From: Verrucomicrobiota bacterium
GTDB lineage: Bacteria; Verrucomicrobiota; Verrucomicrobiia; Opitutales; Opitutaceae
Reading direction: 5' to 3'
Length of the DNA: 64,000 nt
Assembly (NCBI GenBank): GCA_016222805.1
Contig: JACRQG010000008.1
Coordinates: 461,253 to 525,252 of the forward strand
Below, piece after piece: positions 17,167 to 25,898 of the stretch. The notes under the pieces were generated by a model. The model was not told where the DNA came from, did no database searches, and saw only the letters and a list, made by a program, of their open reading frames with translations. Every line of letters begins with the position of its first letter. Positions within the stretch are counted from its first letter, which is position 1. The translations under genes and the position numbers were made by a program.

Positions 17167-19833
17167 TCACCGGGGATCGGGTGCGGCCTGCCGTTCGTCG
17201 TCGGCAAGATCCACCGACAGCGGGGCGAAGACCCCGTGCTTGACGCCGGGATACGGCACCTCCCAGCCGCGCACCTGGTGCCACACGATTTGGTTGAGGC
17301 GATCCGTCGGGGCCGCGTCGGGAACGTCGAAACGCATGCGCGCCGAATCCAGCGCCGCCTGGCGCGCCTTCCCGCGCAAGGCCCGCGCATCGGGGTTGAT
17401 TTCCTCCAGGGACTGGGCCGGGGTCACGGCGACATACGGCGTGAAATCCGCGGTGTCGTGGAAACTCGCCCGCATGTCGTTCGCGATCAGGTCAAACAGC
17501 GACATGGTCGGGAGCCCAAGGATGAGCTCGATGGTCTTGGCGATGCTTGGATGGGCGTAGAACGTCGAATCGACGTGGCCGCGGCGCACATAGGGGCTGA
17601 TGGCCAGCGCCACCGTGCGATGCCCGTCCACATGATCGACTCCGTTCTGGGCGTCATCCTCCACGACGAAGATCGCCATCTTCTTCCAGAAAGTGGAACG
17701 GGAGAGGGCTTCGACGACCTGGCCCAGCGCGAGATCGTTGTCCGCCACCATCGCCTTAGGGGAGTGTCCGCCGGGTGAGGTGCCGTTGGTGTGATCGCTG
17801 GGCAGTTGGAGGAAGACGAGGTTGGGCATGCGGCCCGCCGCCTCCCATTGCTTCAGCTCCGCGAGGAAGAGGCGGGCGCGAACCACGTCCGGGATATTCG
17901 TCGAGTAGCCCGGGAAGTCCCGCACCAGCAGGGCGTCCAGCGGGGGAATCGGCGAGCGCGTGTCCCAGCGGCCGGAGAACGTCTCCCCGGCGCGCCACTG
18001 GGCCAGCAGTTCGGGCCGCCCGGGATCTCCCTTGCCCCGCGTCACCCGCGGGGCGAACTCGCCGAAGACCTGGACGGTCTTGCGGGCGCGCAGGGCGTAG
18101 TCCCACAGAAATCCGCCAGAGGCATAAGCCACGGGATCCGTGCCATCGAAGGGGTAACTCCTCCCCGCCCAGCCGGGCCACATCGCGTAGTCAGTCTCGT
18201 TGGCCTGCGTGATCCACTGGTGGCCGTCGCCGCTGTTGCCCCCGGAGGCGTAGAAGTTGTCCAGCAACACGAATTGATCCGCGAGGCGGTGATGGTTGGG
18301 GGTCACGTCCTCTCCGAACATGACCAGCGAAGGATCCCCGTTGCCTTTCTTCATGTCGCCGAGGACCTGGTCGTAGGTGCGGTTCTCCTTCACGACGTAG
18401 ACCACATGTTCGATGAGCGAAGGTTCGCCGGCGCGGGCGGGAATCGCCTTGGGCGGAACGCGGCGGCCGGCCGTGATCGCGGCCTTGGCGGGCTTGGCGG
18501 CCCCGGCCAGAGCCAGGTGGTTGTTTTCCGCCACGGCAGTGCTGTAGCTCGCCAACTGGGCCTCGTCCGGCAGCGGGACGATGCTCACCGTTCCGCGGTA
18601 GGCCTTGACGAAGCGCTTGCCCGCCTCGCCGCGCTGGGCGCCGGACCCGACCCCCAGCATGGTGGACACCGCGAGATGGCGACCATCGGCGCTCAAGGCG
18701 AGTCCGTTGGGATACCAGGCCGTGGGAATCATCCCGAGGGTCTGTCGCGTGGAGGTGTCGACCACCACGACGGCGTTGATGCCCCCGGCGGCGACATACA
18801 ACCGATCCCCGGAAGCGGACAGGGCGAGAGCGGTCGGCGCGACCCCGGGAGTTGGAACCGCGAAGGGCTGCAGGACGATGGGCTCGAGCGCCCGATCGGT
18901 CCGCGTGTCCAGGACCGACACCGAATCGCTGTTGCCGTTGGCCACATAGAGCCGCCCCTGCGCCTCGTCCCAGGCCAGGGCGGTCGGGTGCAGGCCGACA
19001 CCGCTGATGGAGAGGGGTTGGAAGGTCTTGAGGTCGATCCGGGTCAGGCTCCCCGTGGCGGCGATGCCCCGCTCATCGATCACCACCCGATCCGCGTCCT
19101 TGGCGAGACCCGTCGGGGCCGTGCGGTCGCCGGGCTGCGCCAGGCGACCCGCCCAGTTGCTGACGTAGGCGATCGTACCCGCCGCGTTCACAACCGCGCC
19201 CACCGGAGCGATTCCGGTTGGGACCGAAGCCAGGAGCCGGCCGGCTTCCAGGTCGATCACCGCCGCGGTGTTCCGCGCCAGGATTGGCACGACGGCAATG
19301 CGCTGTCCGCTTGGATTCGGCTGCCGGGCCAGTGCCACCGTTCCGGTGACCTGGGCTCCAAGTTGACCGACGACGGTTCGCAACGCTCCCTGCTCGACCG
19401 TGAGTAACCGGACGTCGCTGCTGGTCGCCGCACTCAGGTAAGGACTCCCCCGCCCATCGACAGCCAGGCCCTGGATTCCGGGCTTGCCGGAAAAAGCGGG
19501 TGCCGCGTTGACCTCTGGATCGTCCGGACGTGTCGGCGCCGCCGCCTTCGCGCGCATGGCCAGCGGCAGAGCGGACACCACGCGATTGGCCCGCCAGTCC
19601 AGGGCGAACAGATGGGTCTCGGTCAGGGCCCACACCTCGCCCGGGCTTCCACCGAAGGCCACGCCGTGCACTCGTCCGTCGAAGACGCTCTGCACGCCCG
19701 CGGGGGTGATGTTCTGCCGAGTGACCACCGCCCCGGGATCCACGACATTGCGGACCGGCTCGAGTGGCGATTGCGCCTGGACGGCCATCAGAACGCAGCA
19801 GGGGAAAAGACCGCGCAAGAAACGGGGTTTCAT
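17167..19833 (-). CDS. YncE-like beta-propeller fused to phosphoesterase/alkaline phosphatase-family domain
   Basis: 888 residues with a signal peptide (about 1-20). Residues ~50-430 form a seven-bladed YncE-type propeller: repeated RLYVANGNSDSVSVLDTRTD-, RLYVAAGGINAVVVVDTSTR- and HLAVSTML-like blades. Residues ~480-860 form a metal-dependent phosphoesterase domain of the phospholipase C/acid phosphatase type, with HVVYVVKENRTYDQVLGDM at its start, NFYASGGNSGDGHQW, LPSDHTNGT, and IFVVEDDAQNGVDHVDGHR as metal-binding and catalytic segments. This fusion is a recognised secreted architecture in Bacteroidetes, Acidobacteria and Verrucomicrobia. The substrate is unknown; phosphate or phospholipid release outside the cell is a reasonable guess. 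Confidence 0.88.
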   Translation of the reverse strand: MKPRFLRGLFPCCVLMAVQAQSPLEPVRNVVDPGAVVTRQNITPAGVQSVFDGRVHGVAFGGSPGEVWALTETHLFALDWRANRVVSALPLAMRAKAAAPTRPDDPEVNAAPAFSGKPGIQGLAVDGRGSPYLSAATSSDVRLLTVEQGALRTVVGQLGAQVTGTVALARQPNPSGQRIAVVPILARNTAAVIDLEAGRLLASVPTGIAPVGAVVNAAGTIAYVSNWAGRLAQPGDRTAPTGLAKDADRVVIDERGIAATGSLTRIDLKTFQPLSISGVGLHPTALAWDEAQGRLYVANGNSDSVSVLDTRTDRALEPIVLQPFAVPTPGVAPTALALSASGDRLYVAAGGINAVVVVDTSTRQTLGMIPTAWYPNGLALSADGRHLAVSTMLGVGSGAQRGEAGKRFVKAYRGTVSIVPLPDEAQLASYSTAVAENNHLALAGAAKPAKAAITAGRRVPPKAIPARAGEPSLIEHVVYVVKENRTYDQVLGDMKKGNGDPSLVMFGEDVTPNHHRLADQFVLLDNFYASGGNSGDGHQWITQANETDYAMWPGWAGRSYPFDGTDPVAYASGGFLWDYALRARKTVQVFGEFAPRVTRGKGDPGRPELLAQWRAGETFSGRWDTRSPIPPLDALLVRDFPGYSTNIPDVVRARLFLAELKQWEAAGRMPNLVFLQLPSDHTNGTSPGGHSPKAMVADNDLALGQVVEALSRSTFWKKMAIFVVEDDAQNGVDHVDGHRTVALAISPYVRRGHVDSTFYAHPSIAKTIELILGLPTMSLFDLIANDMRASFHDTADFTPYVAVTPAQSLEEINPDARALRGKARQAALDSARMRFDVPDAAPTDRLNQIVWHQVRGWEVPYPGVKHGVFAPLSVDLADDERQAAPDPR

Positions 19834-19911
19834 CGCCCCAGCCTACGCATGGTCGGACCCTTGCCAAGACCAGGCGGGAACGGTCCATCGAGGGGAACTC
19901 GCGTTCGGTGA

Positions 19912-21951
19912 TTACCGCAAGGAGGACGTCGTTTCCGCCGCCGCCGAGGGAAGGTCGCTCGGGAATGGCACGCGTCGCTCGCCCTGCCGGATTTCACCCC
20001 CGAGGGCATCCGTGCGAAATTCGAGCTGCCAACCGCCAAGCTCCAGTTGGACCCGCGTACCCCGCACGGTCACGCGGCCCCGTGGCACCGCCGGGGTCGC
20101 GGCATCCGCGGTGGTGAGAACATGCAGGAAGAGATCTTCCTCGGCGGGAACCGTCGGGGAGATTTCAACCCGGCATTCCGGAGCCGGCCCGGTGAGTTTC
20201 TCCGGGGGAAACGCCTGGCCGTCGTAGCGGTAGAGATCCGCGCCGGTGGCGAGGCGGAGGTCGGCCCGGGCCGGGAGCAGGGTCTGCACGAAGAGCCGGC
20301 CGTCGCCATTCGTGATCACCAGGTCGTCGCCCCGGCGCTCCGGTTGCTTCATGGCCTGGAGGAGCCAGGTCTTGCGGAACTCCGGCCGGGTCGCGACGAC
20401 CCGATCGAAGATGACGAACGTCTCCGGTCGCAGGTAGACAATTTGCCGCGTGAAGTGCCGGAGCTTCGCCGGCGCGTAAGCCCGCGTGGCGTCGGCGGCC
20501 ACGTAGAGGTGATCGCCGTGATCCGCGAAGGCCGGCAGGTCGGAAATATCGTGGCGCGCGCGTTCGCGTTCCCACTCCGCCGGATCGGCCACGCCGCCAT
20601 TGTGGTGCGGCCAGGCGTGATGCTGGCCGCCGTCATTGCCGGTCACGCGCCCTGCGCGGATGCCGGGCCAGCGCTCCGCCGGGTCGTGAATGAGCAGCGT
20701 GCTGTGTGCGATGGTGCGCAGGTGGTAGTTCACGTCGTGGGGCGAGCCGAAGCCGTCGTAGTGGCCGCCATCGCCGGCGAGCTCCGTGCGCCGGTACAGG
20801 TTGAAGTGCCCCGCATCGAGATGCTGGTGGGCCGTGAACCGATCGCTGCACTTGAAGAAGAAGTACGTGGCCTCCTCGTCCCAGGAGCTGCGGGCATAGA
20901 CATGCCCCGGGCCCGGACTGAGGTGCGAACGCCGGAACCCCGCCAGGTCGCCGCGCGGCACCGACGGGTCCCGCCAGAGGAAGTCCAGGTAGGCGAGGTT
21001 CCCGACCGCGGAGCGCGGCGTGCGTTCGTTGAACGCATGCACCGCCTGGTGGGCGGGATCGTCGCGGTAGCGGTTCACCAGGATGCGCCGGGCCGCGAGG
21101 GCCTTGTCCCGGTCCCCGCCGAAGGTGCGCCCGCCACCGTCGCCCATCGGCACCGGCCGCCGCGACCGGTAGTCGCCGAATCCAGGATACATTTCGAACA
21201 TCGAGGCCACGGCCCGCGTGGAGAAGAAACGGGGCGCGAGCGCCAGGTAGTCGACACCCTCGCACCTTCGCGCCACCTCGCAGAACCAGAGCCACTCATG
21301 GAGCCAGTAGTGGAGATAGTAGCCTTCCGCCCAGCCGCCGCCGGCGCCGGCCAGTTCGAGTGCGGGAGCCGCCCGCTCCCGATAATCGCGTTCCAGCGCC
21401 GCCAGGATGGCGGGGGCGCGCGGGTTCTCATGGTAGCAGGCGTAGCCGGCGAGGCCGATGCCCCAGTTCTTGTAGCCGTACCAGCCGTTGTGAAAAACGT
21501 GCGTCTCGGATCGGAGGTTGGCGTCGACGGTGCGGTTGAAATAGACATGAAACCGCGCGCGCTCCGCCTCGGTCCAGGCATCAAAGCACAGGTCGTAGGC
21601 GAGGGCGCACTGCGCGAGATCATGGCCGAACGTGGCGTGGCCGGCGCGGATGGGCCCGTCAATCAGTGGTAGCACGCGTTCGATCGCCTGGCGGGCGAGG
21701 GCCCGATCGCCTTCGATGGCGGCCACGAGCGCCTGCGAAACCACGGCCGCCAGGGCCTCGACCCGGGGCTGCCGCGCCACGGCCGCGACCCGGCGGTAGT
21801 CCTCCGCCCGCTCGCGGGCCAGGGTCTGAAGTTCCGCCCGCGTGCCCAGCAACCGTGGGTGTTCGGAGGAAACCGGGTGGCGCTGGGCCACGGCCACCAG
21901 CGGCAGCCATCCCGCCAGGAACAGGGCCGAAACTCGCAGGGGCCAGGGCAT
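19912..21951 (-). CDS. Heparinase II/III-family polysaccharide lyase
   Basis: 679 residues with a signal peptide (about 1-22, ALFLAGWLPLVAVAQ). The N-terminal two-fifths form an alpha/alpha toroid (HPRLLGTRAEL, FHNGWYGYKNWGIGLAGYAC, GGWAEGYYLHYWLHEWLWF). The C-terminal part is the heparinase II/III beta-sheet domain, with FTAHQHLDAGHFNLYRRTELAGDGGHYD supplying the conserved His/Asp/Tyr region and HSTLLIHDPAERW the next strand. The enzyme should depolymerise a uronic-acid polysaccharide extracellularly or in the periplasm. It is divergent from the TPR gene (104 bases between) and lies upstream, in the same direction, of the YncE/phosphoesterase gene. Confidence 0.87.
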   Translation of the reverse strand: MPWPLRVSALFLAGWLPLVAVAQRHPVSSEHPRLLGTRAELQTLARERAEDYRRVAAVARQPRVEALAAVVSQALVAAIEGDRALARQAIERVLPLIDGPIRAGHATFGHDLAQCALAYDLCFDAWTEAERARFHVYFNRTVDANLRSETHVFHNGWYGYKNWGIGLAGYACYHENPRAPAILAALERDYRERAAPALELAGAGGGWAEGYYLHYWLHEWLWFCEVARRCEGVDYLALAPRFFSTRAVASMFEMYPGFGDYRSRRPVPMGDGGGRTFGGDRDKALAARRILVNRYRDDPAHQAVHAFNERTPRSAVGNLAYLDFLWRDPSVPRGDLAGFRRSHLSPGPGHVYARSSWDEEATYFFFKCSDRFTAHQHLDAGHFNLYRRTELAGDGGHYDGFGSPHDVNYHLRTIAHSTLLIHDPAERWPGIRAGRVTGNDGGQHHAWPHHNGGVADPAEWERERARHDISDLPAFADHGDHLYVAADATRAYAPAKLRHFTRQIVYLRPETFVIFDRVVATRPEFRKTWLLQAMKQPERRGDDLVITNGDGRLFVQTLLPARADLRLATGADLYRYDGQAFPPEKLTGPAPECRVEISPTVPAEEDLFLHVLTTADAATPAVPRGRVTVRGTRVQLELGGWQLEFRTDALGGEIRQGERRVPFPSDLPSAAAETTSSLR

Positions 21952-22055
21952 GCGCCGCCAGACGACGCGAGCGGCGTGCCGGCGTCAATGCAGGCGTCGG
22001 GCCGCCGCCACGCGGGAGCGTTGCCGTCCGCGGAAATCTGTTCCTGATCACCTCC

Positions 22056-22553
22056 ATGTCGTCGGTGTCGAAAACCTCCCAGCGCCGGCTGCGCCACGCC
22101 TCCGGTTACATTGGCCTCGGCATGTGGGCCGAGGCGGATCGGGAACTCGCGACGATCCCCGCGGAGGAACAGGGCGCCGAGGCGGTGCTCGCCGTGCGGA
22201 CGGACCGGCATCTCGAGGCGAAGGAGTGGGAGCGGCTGGTCGCCGTCGCCGAGGAGCTCACCCGGTGCCACCCGACGTGCGAGCAGGGCTGGATTCACCG
22301 GGCGTTCGCACTGCGCGAACTCCAACGCATCGCCGAGGCGAAGGCGGTCCTGCTGGAGGCCGAACCGCTCCATGGCCGGACCTCCGGCGTCCTGCACTAC
22401 AACCTCGCCTGCTACCACTGCCTGCTGGGGGAGCGCCCCGAGGCGCGCCGGCGCTTCCGCCGCGCCTGCCAGATGAACCCCGAGTGGAAGGAGTCCGCTC
22501 TCCAGGACTCCGACCTCGCGGCCCTGCACGCGGAAATCCGGCGGATGGAGTGA
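22056..22553 (+). CDS. TPR-like repeat protein
   Basis: 165 residues from the ATG at 22056; the frame is open well upstream but that part overlaps the heparinase gene and has no coding character. Helical repeats with TPR-like spacing are visible: LRHASGYIGLGMWAEADREL, WIHRAFALRELQRIAEAKAVL and LHYNLACYHCLLGERPEARRRF. The last has the canonical W/Y-A-G-A-P spacing (YNLACYHCLLGERPEA..). No signal peptide, so probably a cytoplasmic protein-interaction scaffold. Partners are unknown. Confidence 0.75.
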   Translation: MSSVSKTSQRRLRHASGYIGLGMWAEADRELATIPAEEQGAEAVLAVRTDRHLEAKEWERLVAVAEELTRCHPTCEQGWIHRAFALRELQRIAEAKAVLLEAEPLHGRTSGVLHYNLACYHCLLGERPEARRRFRRACQMNPEWKESALQDSDLAALHAEIRRME

Positions 22554-22590
22554 GGCGCCGTCCGCCCCTTCAAGCCGTATCCATGCCATT

Positions 22591-22717
22591 GAACCACGAA
22601 TAGACACGAACAAACGCGAATGGAAACACCCTGCGAAACCGGAGGCTGCCGTCCACCGAACGGTCAACGCGGTGCGCACGGCAATGCTTCGTGTCGATTC
22701 GTGTCCCTTCGTGGTTG
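22591..22717 (+). repeat. Dispersed inverted-repeat element, copy 1
   Basis: The left arm (AACCACGAATAGACACGAAC... from 22592) is an imperfect reverse complement of the right arm (CTTCGTGTCGATTCGTGTCC..., ending CTTCGTGGTTG at 22717), with ~28-base arms and a ~65-base core. A second copy at 32558-32691 matches it in the arms and, more loosely, along the whole core, in the same orientation. Both copies are strictly intergenic. It carries no open frame of its own, so it is a non-autonomous element or a structured intergenic repeat; no transposase is nearby. Confidence 0.75.
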
Positions 22718-22795
22718 TCCCCTGAATTGCTCCGGCTCAAGGGCGTCGTTGCAGCCAGAGACTCGTGGTGATCCGGTCAGGTTTCCCAAACCTGA

Positions 22796-22869
22796 GAACC
22801 ACGGAGGGTCCCGCATGCATTCGGATGAAGATCACCCAAATGATATCCCTCCGTGTTTATCCGTGGTTC
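22796..22869. repeat. Inverted-repeat unit with GAACCACGGAGGG ends
   Basis: GAACCACGGAGGG at 22796-22808 is mirrored by CCCTCCGTG(TTTAT)CCGTGGTTC at 22847-22869. The ends share the AACCACG core with the larger element just upstream, suggesting one repeat family with variants. Confidence 0.55.
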
Positions 22870-22892
22870 AGGTCGCCTGAGGCTCGGCTTCG

Positions 22893-23840
22893 TCAGACGT
22901 CGATCACCGGCGCGTCGCCGGGACGCGGAGCCCGCGCCAGGCCCCAGCGGGCCACGCTGTGCTCGGTGCCGCAGTGCGCACACGGGATTGAGACGCGCGC
23001 GGTCGCACAGTGCGGGCAGACCCCCACGGTCGAGAACGGATCGTAGCGGTTGCCGCAGGCCGGGCAGAGCCAGAGCGGACCGCCCGGAGGCGACTGCTCG
23101 CACACCGGACAGCGAAAGCTGCCGTGCCGCGGCATCTGCTCCAGTACGCGGATCAGCTTCGCATGCCGGAAGCCGAGGAGGCACTGCTGGCCGAGGAAGC
23201 CGGCCATCAACAGCGTGATCAGCCAGCGTTCGGGCTGCAGCCAGAGGAGGGTGGCAGCGAGCCCGACGATGCCGGCGGCACCCAGCACCGTCGCCACCTG
23301 GAGGCTGCGGGCGCGGCCGAGAAAGAACCACAGCACCGAGCGCAGGATCTGTCCGCCGTCGAGAGGATAGACCGGCAGGAGGTTGAAGACCAGCAAGCCG
23401 AAGTTGATCCAGAACACATCCCGCAGGAAGCGGCCGTAGTCCGCAAACTCGAGACCCCAACCGAGATGCACCCGCGCCCAGCTCAGCCCGTACAGCACCG
23501 GCACCAGCACCACGTTGACCAGTGGCCCCGCGGCGATGCTCCACAGCTCCGCTCCGGGCCGCGGCGGCGGGCGGACGAAGGCGATGCCCCCCAGCGGCCA
23601 GAGTACGATCTGATCGGCCTGCCCACCGGTCTGCCGGCAGGCCAGCGAGTGCCCGAACTCGTGCAGGAGCACGATGACGAAGAGCGCGAGGTACTCGGCC
23701 ACATTCCAAAAAAAGGAGGAGTACACGCGGCTGCGCATGGTCACTTCCACCGCGGCAAAGACGAACCACCACCAGTGCAGGTACACCTGGATGCCGGCGA
23801 AACGAAACAGCGGTATCGACCCGGAGCGGGAAGGCAGCAT
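22893..23840 (-). CDS. M50-family (site-2-protease-like) membrane metalloprotease with C-terminal zinc ribbons
   Basis: 315 residues from the ATG at 23840. The zinc site is HEFGH (H60, E61, H64) in a membrane helix, with the third ligand D161 in NLLPVYPLDGG, the paired S2P motif. Six or so membrane helices fill residues 20-225. The cytoplasmic tail carries four Cys-x-x-Cys knuckles (C244/C247, C259/C262, C275/C278, C287/C290), enough for two zinc ribbons. M50 proteases cleave membrane-embedded substrates such as anti-sigma factors; the tail may recruit a substrate or partner. Open frame upstream of the ATG overlaps greB and is not part of the gene. Confidence 0.88.
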   Translation of the reverse strand: MLPSRSGSIPLFRFAGIQVYLHWWWFVFAAVEVTMRSRVYSSFFWNVAEYLALFVIVLLHEFGHSLACRQTGGQADQIVLWPLGGIAFVRPPPRPGAELWSIAAGPLVNVVLVPVLYGLSWARVHLGWGLEFADYGRFLRDVFWINFGLLVFNLLPVYPLDGGQILRSVLWFFLGRARSLQVATVLGAAGIVGLAATLLWLQPERWLITLLMAGFLGQQCLLGFRHAKLIRVLEQMPRHGSFRCPVCEQSPPGGPLWLCPACGNRYDPFSTVGVCPHCATARVSIPCAHCGTEHSVARWGLARAPRPGDAPVIDV

Positions 23841-23969
23841 CCGGCGTTGATGGGGGCAATCCGCGGCTTTGTGAAGCCGGGGAATCGAAAATCCGCCCTG
23901 CCGCCGTCCCTTCCGGCATCCCCCGTTTCCGACTTTCCCTGCCCAGGCCACCGCCCATGCTCTTCCGCC

Positions 23970-24485
23970 ATGAGTCGAGCCTTCGTCCGCGAATCCGACG
24001 AGTCTTCGCTCCCCGAACTCCCGCCACTGCCGTCCCCGCTGCCTCCCGGGACGAAAAACTACCTCACCGCCGGCGGGGCGCACCGGCTGCGCGAGGAACT
24101 CGCCCGTCGTCTCGAAACCGAGCGTCCGCGGCTCGCCGCCGCCGCCCCCGAGGATCTCGATGCCAAGCGCGAGTTGCAGCTGCTCGATCAGCGCATCCGC
24201 TACCTGCAGGAGAGCCTGCGCACCGCGGAAGTGGTCGCGCCTCCTCCCGGGCCAGCCGACGTTGTGCGCTTCGGCGCCACGGTCACGGTCCGCGAACCCG
24301 AAGGGACCGAAACCCGCTACCGGATCGTCGGGGTCGATGAGATCGATCTCGATCGCCAGTGGGTAAGCTGGCTCTCCCCTCTCGCCCGCGCCCTCCTCAA
24401 CGCCCGCATCGGCGATCGCGTCGTGCACCGCACTCCCCGCGGACCTCGCGAACTGACGGTGCTGCAGATCGAGTTCGAATCCTGA
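23970..24485 (+). CDS. greB: GreA/GreB-family transcription elongation factor
   Basis: 171 residues from the ATG at 23970. After a Pro-rich extension (about 1-30) comes the N-terminal coiled coil (LTAGGAHRLREELARRLETERP, AKRELQLLDQRIRYLQESL) and a C-terminal FKBP-like domain (VRFGATVTVREPEGTETRYRIVG, SWLSPLARALLNARIGDRV). The conserved SP(L/I)ARAL..A..GD element is the family signature. Gre factors enter the RNA polymerase secondary channel and trigger cleavage of backtracked RNA. Assignment to GreB rather than GreA rests on the SWLSPLARALL sequence and is moderate. The Tat-exported phosphoesterase gene begins 11 bases downstream. Confidence 0.85.
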   Translation: MSRAFVRESDESSLPELPPLPSPLPPGTKNYLTAGGAHRLREELARRLETERPRLAAAAPEDLDAKRELQLLDQRIRYLQESLRTAEVVAPPPGPADVVRFGATVTVREPEGTETRYRIVGVDEIDLDRQWVSWLSPLARALLNARIGDRVVHRTPRGPRELTVLQIEFES

Positions 24486-24496
24486 GCCTCCCTCCG

Positions 24497-25675
24497 ATGC
24501 CCCTCCTTACCCGCCGCCGTTTCCTGCGCCACTCCGCGGCCCTGACGCTCGCCGCCAGCCTGCCCCCCGGCCGCCCAACCGCCTCCGCCGCCACCTCCCC
24601 GGCGGCTTCGCCCGATCGGAACTTCTCGTTTCTTCTGCTCGGTGATCTCCATTTCGACCGGCCCGAACACCATGACCTGGCCTGGGTGCAACGGGACAAG
24701 CCCAACGACGTGCGCCAGATCGAGGGCTACTGCCGCAATACCCGCGAAGTGACCCCGCAGCTGCTGGCGACCCTGCGCCGTACCTGGGATGAACTGCACC
24801 GCCAGCCCGCCGCCCGGCCGGCCTTCGTGCTGCAGGTCGGCGACCTGGTCGAAGGTCTTTGCGGCAGCGAGGAACTCGCCGCCCGGCAGAACCGCGAGGC
24901 CGTCGAATTCGTCGAAGGCGCGCTGCCCGGCCGGCCGTTTCTTTTCACCAAGGGCAACCACGACATCACCGGTCCCGGTGCCGGGCCGGCGTTCGGCCAG
25001 GTGTTTCATCCCTACCTGACCACGCAGGTGCGCCGCCTGACCCCGGGGGCCGCGGAGGTGACCAGCGCGCGCTTCACGGTCGACTGCGGCCGCGCGCAAT
25101 TCGTGTTCTTCGATGCGTACGAGGCCGCGAAGAGCCTGGAGTGGCTGGAAGCCGTGGCCGCCCGCCGCACGGCCGAGCATTGGTTCGTGGTGATTCATCC
25201 GCCGGTGGTGCCCTATGGCGCGCGCTCAACCTGGCACGTGTTTGCCTCCCCCAAGGAGCAGGCCCGCCGCGAGAAACTCCTGGCGCTGCTCGGCGATCAG
25301 CAGGCGATCGTGCTCGGAGGACACATCCACCGCTACAACCGCATCACCCGCCGGGCCGGCCGGGGGCGTTTCACGCAGTTTGCGCTGAGCAGCGTGCTCA
25401 CCGCGCCCGAGGTTCGCCCGCAGACCGTTCTCGAAGGCATCGATCGGTACACGCCGGACCAGATTTCGGTCGAACCCTCGTTCTCCCCGACGAACGAGGC
25501 GGAGCGCCGCGCGGTCTATGTCGCGGAGCGCCCGGCGGTCACGGCCTTCGAATATGCCGACTTGCCGGGCTACGCCGTCGTGACCGTCGACGGGCCGCAG
25601 GTCCTCGTCCGGATGTGCGCCGGCACCGGCACCACCGTGTGGCGCACGGCGCGGCTCGACGCCGGCGCGGCCTGA
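24497..25675 (+). CDS. Tat-exported calcineurin-like metallophosphoesterase
   Basis: 392 residues from the ATG at 24497. A twin-arginine signal (TRRRFLRHSAALTLAASL) precedes the phosphoesterase core: GDLHFD (D50, H52), QVGDLVE (D116), KGNHDI (N154, H155), a VIHPP His, and GGHIHRYNR near residue 280. These are the five metal-ligand motifs in order, so the dinuclear site is complete. A ~100-residue beta-rich C-terminus follows. The substrate could be a phosphomonoester or diester; a secreted calcineurin-like phosphatase is all that can be said. Confidence 0.88.
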   Translation: MPLLTRRRFLRHSAALTLAASLPPGRPTASAATSPAASPDRNFSFLLLGDLHFDRPEHHDLAWVQRDKPNDVRQIEGYCRNTREVTPQLLATLRRTWDELHRQPAARPAFVLQVGDLVEGLCGSEELAARQNREAVEFVEGALPGRPFLFTKGNHDITGPGAGPAFGQVFHPYLTTQVRRLTPGAAEVTSARFTVDCGRAQFVFFDAYEAAKSLEWLEAVAARRTAEHWFVVIHPPVVPYGARSTWHVFASPKEQARREKLLALLGDQQAIVLGGHIHRYNRITRRAGRGRFTQFALSSVLTAPEVRPQTVLEGIDRYTPDQISVEPSFSPTNEAERRAVYVAERPAVTAFEYADLPGYAVVTVDGPQVLVRMCAGTGTTVWRTARLDAGAA

Positions 25676-25898
25676 GAAACCCCGTTTCCACGCCGCGCCG
25701 GCCCGGGTCGTACTCGCTGGCATGTCGCGGGTTGCTTTCCGATCGGCAGGGAGGCAGAATGCGCCCGTTCCGGCGAGCCATTGCCGCATGCCACCGCACT
25801 CTCCGCCCCTGCTTTCGCGGACCACCCCCCGCGTGCTCCTCTTGCCCTGATCGTTTCGAACGGGCCGTGCGCCCCTCGGAGATTTCCTGCACCGTCAC

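Larger units (their letters stand above)
22554..22892. other. 339-base intergenic region with dispersed repeats
   Basis: No gene is supported here. The region holds a ~127-base element with inverted ends (22591-22717), a short perfect hairpin (CAGGTTT-CCC-AAACCTG, 22778-22794) and a second inverted-repeat unit (22796-22869). Both flanking genes end here, so it is a convergent intergenic region. Confidence 0.7.

Noticed and set aside
22591-22717. Insertion sequence remnant
   Set aside because: No transposase fragment or target-site duplication is visible inside or next to either copy; a non-autonomous or REP-like repeat fits better.
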